A stretch of 10,512 bases of DNA, from NCBI GenBank assembly GCA_041301185.1, contig JBFYSV010000076.1, positions 1 to 10,512 of the forward strand, in the 5' to 3' direction. This document shows positions 6,584-10,512 of the stretch, in pieces (positions within the stretch are counted from its first letter, which is position 1; each line of letters opens with the position of its first letter). The position numbers were made by a program, and so were the translations under genes. A model generated the notes under the pieces. It had not been told where the DNA came from. It did no database searches and saw only the letters and a list, made by a program, of their open reading frames with translations. The DNA comes from JAQBDA01 sp041301185 (GTDB lineage: Bacteria; Chloroflexota; Anaerolineae; Anaerolineales; UBA4823).

Positions 6584-7159
6584 ATGCAAGCACTCAAAGA
6601 CCGCATCCTTCGGGAGGGAAAGAATCTGGGCAATGGCATCCTGAAAGTAGATGGCTTCATCAACCACCAGGTCGATCCTGAATTAATGAATGCCTGTGGG
6701 CAGGAGCTGGCCCGCCGTTTTCAGTCCATCGGCGCAACCAAAGTTCTCACCGCCGAGATATCGGGGATCGCCCCCGCAGTCACCACTGCCCTGCACCTGG
6801 GGGTGCCAGTCGTCTACGCCCGCAAGCACAAGCCCATTACCATGCCCGACCAGGTCTTCCTCACCCTTACCCCCTCCCACACCAAGGGACGTATCGTCGA
6901 GCTGATCGTCTCACCGGAGTACCTGGCAGGCGGCGAGCGGGTTCTGATCATCGACGATTTTCTGGCAACCGGCTCGACGATCCTGGGCCTGGTGCGCCTG
7001 GCTCAAACCGCCGGGGCTATTATCGTGGGTGTCGGAGCGTTGGTCGAGAAGACCTTCGAAGGCGGGCGCCAGGCTCTGCAGCCGCTGGGTGTCAAGATCG
7101 AAGCCCTGGCCCGCATCAAGCTCATGGAAGGCGAACAGATCTTGTTCGAAGAAGATTGA
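6584..7159 (+). CDS. xpt: Xanthine phosphoribosyltransferase
   Basis: A 191-residue type I phosphoribosyltransferase that joins xanthine to PRPP to give XMP in the cytoplasm. It follows the Bacillus-type Xpt closely from end to end: N-terminal MQALKDRILREG, VDGFINHQVDPELM, the SGIAPA loop (60-65), VVYARKHKP (76-84), the PRPP-binding motif LIIDDFLATGST (121-132) and VEKTFEGGR (154-162). The length matches the family. The start is fixed by GGAGG five bases upstream. The stop is three bases before guaA, so its product XMP is the direct substrate of the next enzyme. In many Firmicutes xpt is under a guanine riboswitch; here the leader shows no recognisable copy, so control must be by other means. 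Confidence 0.95.
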   Translation: MQALKDRILREGKNLGNGILKVDGFINHQVDPELMNACGQELARRFQSIGATKVLTAEISGIAPAVTTALHLGVPVVYARKHKPITMPDQVFLTLTPSHTKGRIVELIVSPEYLAGGERVLIIDDFLATGSTILGLVRLAQTAGAIIVGVGALVEKTFEGGRQALQPLGVKIEALARIKLMEGEQILFEED

Positions 7160-7162
7160 CCC

Positions 7163-8722
7163 ATGCCAGACGCGATTGCTATACTGGATTTTGGCTCGCA
7201 ATACGCCCAGCTGATCGCTCGCCGAGTGCGCGAAGCGCAGGTGTATTGCGAGCTATTCCCGTGGGATACCCCCTCCGAGCAAGTAATGGCTGTACACCCG
7301 AAAGGGTTCATCCTTTCCGGAGGACCGGCGTCTGTTTATGAATCAGGCGCAGCGTACATTCCATCCTACCTGCTGGCAAGCGGGCTGCCGATACTGGGTA
7401 TCTGCTACGGCATGCAGGCGCTTACCCACGCTCTGGGCGGGCGGGTTGCCGCCTCGTCCAGGCGCGAATATGGTCCCGCCCAATTGGAGACCATCCAGCC
7501 CAACCCGCTTCTCTCTACCGGCGTCCAGCAGGTATGGATGTCGCACGGCGACCGGATCGAGGCGCCTCCCCCGGGTTTCACGGTGCTGGCTCGCAGCGAG
7601 AACTCTCCCTCGGCTGCCATGGGCGACCTGCAGCGCAATTATTACGGGGTGCAATTCCATCCTGAGGTACACCACACTCCCGGCGGGTCGCAAATCCTGC
7701 GCCGGTTCGTAGTGAACATCTGCCAGGCATCCCCTGGTTGGACGCCTGAATCGATCATTGCTGCCAGCGTTCAACGCATCCGCCAGCAGGTAGGAAACGA
7801 GCTGGTTTTATCGGCTGTTAGCGGCGGGGTAGATTCGAGTGTGGCGACTGCCATGGTTCAGCGCGCCATCGGCGAGCAAATGGTAGCCATATTTGTCGAT
7901 ACCGGTCTGCTTCGCCAGGGCGAAGTAGCTCAGGTGCGGACTGCCCTGCACGCCAACCTGGGCGTTGAGCTGATCGTGGTAGACGCAGTCGAGCAATTTA
8001 TGACCTCACTGCGCGGCGTGACGGACCCAGAAACCAAGCGGCAGATCATCGGCGAGCTGTTCATCCGTATCTTTGAGCGGCATGCCCGGCAGCTCGGCTC
8101 GCCGCGTTTCCTGGTCCAAGGCACAATCTATCCGGATGTAGTCGAATCCAGCGCCCCCGACCGCGCTAAGGCTCACCGCATCAAGACCCACCACAACGTT
8201 GGCGGGCTGCCGCAGGAGATGGACTTCGAGCTGGTCGAGCCGCTACGCTATCTGTTCAAAGATGAGGTCCGCTCAGTGGGTGAAGCGCTCGGCCTGCCTG
8301 CCAGCCTGGTCTGGCGCCAGCCGTTCCCCGGCCCTGGGCTGGCTGTGCGCTGCCTGGGGGAGGTCAACCTGGAGCGCCTGGAGCGCTTGCGGTCTGCGGA
8401 TGCTATCTTCACCCAGGAACTGGCGTCCGCCGGGCTGCTGCGCATGCGGCATGGCGAAGACCTGCTGTCTGGCACTGCCCAGGCTTTTGCTGTCCTGCTG
8501 CCGGTACGGTCAGTGGGCGTGATGGGCGACCAGCGCACCTATCAGGAAGCTGTGGCTTTACGGGCTGTGACCACCGAAGATTTCATGACCGCCGATTGGG
8601 CTCGCCTGCCGCAGGATTTGCTGGCGCGGATTGCTAACCGCATCGTCAACGAAGTCCCGGGTGTGAACCGCGTCGTCTACGACATCACCAGCAAACCTCC
8701 CGGCACCATCGAGTGGGAGTGA
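7163..8722 (+). CDS. guaA: GMP synthase (glutamine-hydrolysing)
   Basis: A 519-residue two-domain enzyme that converts XMP, glutamine and ATP to GMP. The N-terminal class I amidotransferase starts ILDFGSQYAQLIARRV; its nucleophile is C81 in LGICYGMQ and the triad partners are H166 and E168 in FHPEVHH. The ATP-pyrophosphatase domain has the P-loop SGGVDSSV (220-227). The C-terminal dimerisation domain runs through QPFPGPGLAVR and ends with the canonical KPPGTIEWE. Length and all motifs are normal and the gene looks intact. The ATG lies three bases after the xpt stop, and only a weak purine-rich GAAGAAGAT precedes it, so translation is probably coupled to xpt. Its 3' end faces the GT39-like gene with only 10 bases between the stops. 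Confidence 0.98.
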   Translation: MPDAIAILDFGSQYAQLIARRVREAQVYCELFPWDTPSEQVMAVHPKGFILSGGPASVYESGAAYIPSYLLASGLPILGICYGMQALTHALGGRVAASSRREYGPAQLETIQPNPLLSTGVQQVWMSHGDRIEAPPPGFTVLARSENSPSAAMGDLQRNYYGVQFHPEVHHTPGGSQILRRFVVNICQASPGWTPESIIAASVQRIRQQVGNELVLSAVSGGVDSSVATAMVQRAIGEQMVAIFVDTGLLRQGEVAQVRTALHANLGVELIVVDAVEQFMTSLRGVTDPETKRQIIGELFIRIFERHARQLGSPRFLVQGTIYPDVVESSAPDRAKAHRIKTHHNVGGLPQEMDFELVEPLRYLFKDEVRSVGEALGLPASLVWRQPFPGPGLAVRCLGEVNLERLERLRSADAIFTQELASAGLLRMRHGEDLLSGTAQAFAVLLPVRSVGVMGDQRTYQEAVALRAVTTEDFMTADWARLPQDLLARIANRIVNEVPGVNRVVYDITSKPPGTIEWE

Positions 8723-8729
8723 TGCCGGG
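8699..8729. terminator. Inverted repeat at the guaA 3' end (weak terminator candidate)
   Basis: CCCGGCA (8699-8705) pairs perfectly with TGCCGGG (8723-8729) around a 17-base loop that contains the guaA stop; a small inner CCA/TGG pairing is possible. On the plus strand it is followed by TAATTATTGCTCTT, which is AT-rich but not a true U-tract. On the minus strand there is no T-run. It could help end guaA transcription between two convergent genes, but it is not a textbook intrinsic terminator. Confidence 0.3.
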
Positions 8730-8732
8730 TAA

Positions 8733-10397
8733 TTATTGCTCTTGAATGGAAGTTGGCGGCTTTGCCCAGTCCCAAATCCAATACAAGACAGCGCTGGCAA
8801 TCCCCAACCCGAGCGTCTTGAACAGATCTTCCACCGGCCAGGGCAGATAGACGTATCGCCGCAGGTACCAGGGCAGGAACCACGCCAGGATCAACCCAGC
8901 CGCCACCAGAGCTCGCCGCAGCCACGGGTCTGGACGAGTATGCTGGGCGGTCCACGCCCAGGCTGCCAGGGCGACTTGCAAGCCGGCGAAAGCCTCCCGG
9001 TAGCGCGGGTTATCCCACTGGTCACCGCCTCCCCGGTAAGATGCTATCAAGATTCCCAGCCACACCACCAGGCTCAGCCCCAAAACCCAGCGGATCGAAT
9101 TTCCCGCGGCTCCCCGATCGATTCTGCGCAACGCCCTGACCGGCGCATACACCAGGAATACCAGCAATAAAGTCCAACCAACTGCCCGCCAGATAGCAAT
9201 CCCCCGCCAGATGATTGCCCCGGTGGCATCACTCAACGCGGCTGGCAAGAATGGCTGAACAACGCCATACACCAGCAGCATCGGGGCGTGCGTCCATTCC
9301 GGAGTAGAATCGAAGATCTTCTGCACCCAGCCCGAAGCGCGCTCGCTCAGATGCGCCTGCCAGTCGGCTGACTTCTTCACCCACCAGCCAACCAGCTCGA
9401 CCGGGTTCGAGATCCCTTCTGGGGCAAAGCTACCCCAGGTTACCCACACCCCGATCAGGATCACCACCGCCAGAGCAACCAGGATCAACCCTGCTTGCCG
9501 TTTCTGGCGGAACTGGCTCCAGATCATCTCGGGGTTGGTGATGAGCGTTTGCAGGATCAGCATCAGCATCAGCAAGCCTGCAAACGGCGGCGAAAAAGGC
9601 AGGAGCAAGACCAGGGCCGTAATCATCCACACCAAGCCGTTACGGGTATGATCTCTCAGAAAAGAAGCCAACCCATAGAAAGCTGCTACAACCAGGGTCA
9701 CGGTGAAGGCTTCCCGCATTTGCGAGCTTCCCATCAAGACAGCTTCGGGGTAAAGCGCCATTAGCCAGGCAGCCAGACCCGCCACCCGATCATTCCAGGC
9801 GCGCCGGGCAAACGCCCAGGTGAACAGGATCGCCAGTGCCGAGAAGGCGGCGCTCAAAACAATCATCAGAAGCGACTGGTGAACCCCTCCACCCAAATAG
9901 CGATAGACCGCCGCGCTCATGAACAGCAACCCGCCGTACTGGTCGTAACGCCGGTAGCCCCCCTGAAACGCCTTGACCAATGGTTTTTCGGATTGGGCCA
10001 AATCCCAGGCGCTGGTATCCCGGTCGTAAGCATCCGACATCACATAGCCTGCCGTCTCAGCCGGTGATGCGTACCCCCAGGCAGGTAAACCGGTGTACCA
10101 CAACACGCCCAATCCCAGGCGCAAAATCGCCGCGCCAAGCAGCAGTGCTGCCAGCCATCTGGGCGGGTTTTCTGAGCGGACCAACCGCCAGCCTGCCAGC
10201 AAGAGACCGCCCCCAATCAGCACGATCACCAGGAAAGATAGCCATCCCTGCACGTTTAGGAATCCGCTGGAGACCCATGCCAGGATCAATGCCAGGCAGG
10301 TCCCTACCGCGATCCAGGCTAACCACGAACCTGCGCGCCCAAAAGCACGGCTTTTACCTACTGGGTTGTTGACCGGTTGGGGATCCATCCTGCTCAT
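8733..10397 (-). CDS. Multi-pass membrane protein, probable GT39/ArnT-like glycosyltransferase
   Basis: An integral membrane protein of 554 residues with about 12-14 hydrophobic segments (for example near 25-45, 51-70, 81-101, 172-195, 229-247, 255-285, 303-322, 403-420, 435-453, 494-512 and 526-543). After the third segment comes an outward loop with clustered acids (D122, D125 and D127 in SDAYDRDTSAWDL) and YDQYGGLLFMSAAVYRYLGG, the general layout of GT39 (ArnT/PMT-like) transferases that use lipid-linked sugars. GSSQMREAF and WDNPRYREAF are further conserved-looking loops. The start at 10397 is preferred over the longer open frame to 10439 because its ATGA overlaps the stop of the upstream glycosyltransferase and GGAGGGG lies about ten bases before it. 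The substrate is unknown. It could instead be another polytopic glycan enzyme such as an O-antigen polymerase-like protein; family assignment is moderate. Confidence 0.75.
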   Translation of the reverse strand: MSRMDPQPVNNPVGKSRAFGRAGSWLAWIAVGTCLALILAWVSSGFLNVQGWLSFLVIVLIGGGLLLAGWRLVRSENPPRWLAALLLGAAILRLGLGVLWYTGLPAWGYASPAETAGYVMSDAYDRDTSAWDLAQSEKPLVKAFQGGYRRYDQYGGLLFMSAAVYRYLGGGVHQSLLMIVLSAAFSALAILFTWAFARRAWNDRVAGLAAWLMALYPEAVLMGSSQMREAFTVTLVVAAFYGLASFLRDHTRNGLVWMITALVLLLPFSPPFAGLLMLMLILQTLITNPEMIWSQFRQKRQAGLILVALAVVILIGVWVTWGSFAPEGISNPVELVGWWVKKSADWQAHLSERASGWVQKIFDSTPEWTHAPMLLVYGVVQPFLPAALSDATGAIIWRGIAIWRAVGWTLLLVFLVYAPVRALRRIDRGAAGNSIRWVLGLSLVVWLGILIASYRGGGDQWDNPRYREAFAGLQVALAAWAWTAQHTRPDPWLRRALVAAGLILAWFLPWYLRRYVYLPWPVEDLFKTLGLGIASAVLYWIWDWAKPPTSIQEQ

Positions 10398-10512
10398 ATC
10401 TTGATCCCCTCCAGCACCCGCCTGGCTCGCTCCTCCCACGAATATCTCAGGGCGCGAGCCCGCGCCCGCGAGCCAAGCTCAGCCCGTTTTTGCGGGTCGC
10501 CAGCCAGCTCCC
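10394..10512 (-). CDS. GT4-type glycosyltransferase, C-terminal end only (runs off right edge)
   Basis: The last 38 codons of a gene entering from the right edge. The reading starts ELAGDPQKRAELGSRARARA and ends RYSWEERARRVLEGIKI before TGA at 10396-10394. This matches the usual ending of GT-B fold family 4 glycosyltransferases: a helix with DP..R.ELG..AR.RA followed by the aromatic-Ser-Trp-Glu motif and a basic helix. These cytoplasmic enzymes transfer sugars from nucleotide donors to glycan or lipid acceptors. The stop overlaps the start of the GT39-like gene by ATGA, so the two are cotranscribed and likely serve the same surface glycan pathway. Donor and acceptor cannot be inferred from this fragment. 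Confidence 0.8.
   Translation of the reverse strand, partial: ELAGDPQKRAELGSRARARALRYSWEERARRVLEGIKI

Noticed and set aside
10398..10439. Longer N-terminus for the GT39-like protein starting at 10439
   Set aside because: It overlaps the coding end of the upstream glycosyltransferase, encodes a Gly/Ala-rich stretch with no feature, and the ATGA-coupled start at 10397 has a better context.
1..10512. CRISPR arrays, tRNA or rRNA genes, transposases, phage genes or toxin-antitoxin pairs
   Set aside because: No spaced direct repeats, tRNA cloverleaf or mobile-element protein motif was seen; nearly all sequence is explained by the listed genes.

Overview
The window looks like chromosomal DNA of a moderately GC-rich bacterium. 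Gene content and gene style (Opp/Dpp ATPases, a lipoprotein penicillin-binding protein next to maf and rsgA, an xpt-guaA pair, an ArnT-like membrane protein behind a GT4 glycosyltransferase) suggest Chloroflexota, perhaps Anaerolineae. That placement is an inference from overall look, not from a marker gene. I see no mobile element, CRISPR array, rRNA or tRNA. Coding density is high and nearly every gene belongs to a well-known family.

Layout. (1) Positions 1-1201, minus strand: oppD followed by the 5' part of oppF, the two ATPases of an oligopeptide/dipeptide ABC importer; the rest lies beyond the left edge. (2) 1202-1426: an AT-rich divergent intergenic region with a good promoter candidate for oppD and a -10-like box almost touching the next start codon. 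(3) 1427-2449, plus: an enolase-superfamily dipeptide epimerase. (4) 2482-6368, minus: maf, then a lipoprotein transpeptidase (class B PBP with an NTF2-like domain), then rsgA, probably one transcription unit. (5) 6369-6583: divergent intergenic region with an inverted repeat and a strong Shine-Dalgarno for xpt. (6) 6584-8722, plus: xpt and guaA, three bases apart. (7) 8733-10512, minus: a multi-pass GT39/ArnT-like membrane protein preceded by the 3' end of a GT4-type glycosyltransferase, with a four-base overlap.

How the genes fit together. The peptide importer and the divergent dipeptide epimerase would suit uptake and breakdown of peptides, possibly murein-derived L-Ala-D-Glu. Xpt makes XMP from xanthine and GuaA aminates XMP to GMP, a compact salvage route. 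Maf, the PBP and RsgA are housekeeping functions (nucleotide surveillance, peptidoglycan cross-linking, 30S maturation). The right-hand pair probably belongs to a surface glycan cluster continuing past the right edge.

I found no convincing undescribed system. The points worth a second look are modest: start-site signals (TTG starts with strong SDs, possible leaderless starts), the oppD/epimerase link, a four-cysteine [4Fe-4S]-type motif in OppD, the MecA-like architecture of the PBP, a Cys-containing Maf tail, and two inverted repeats.
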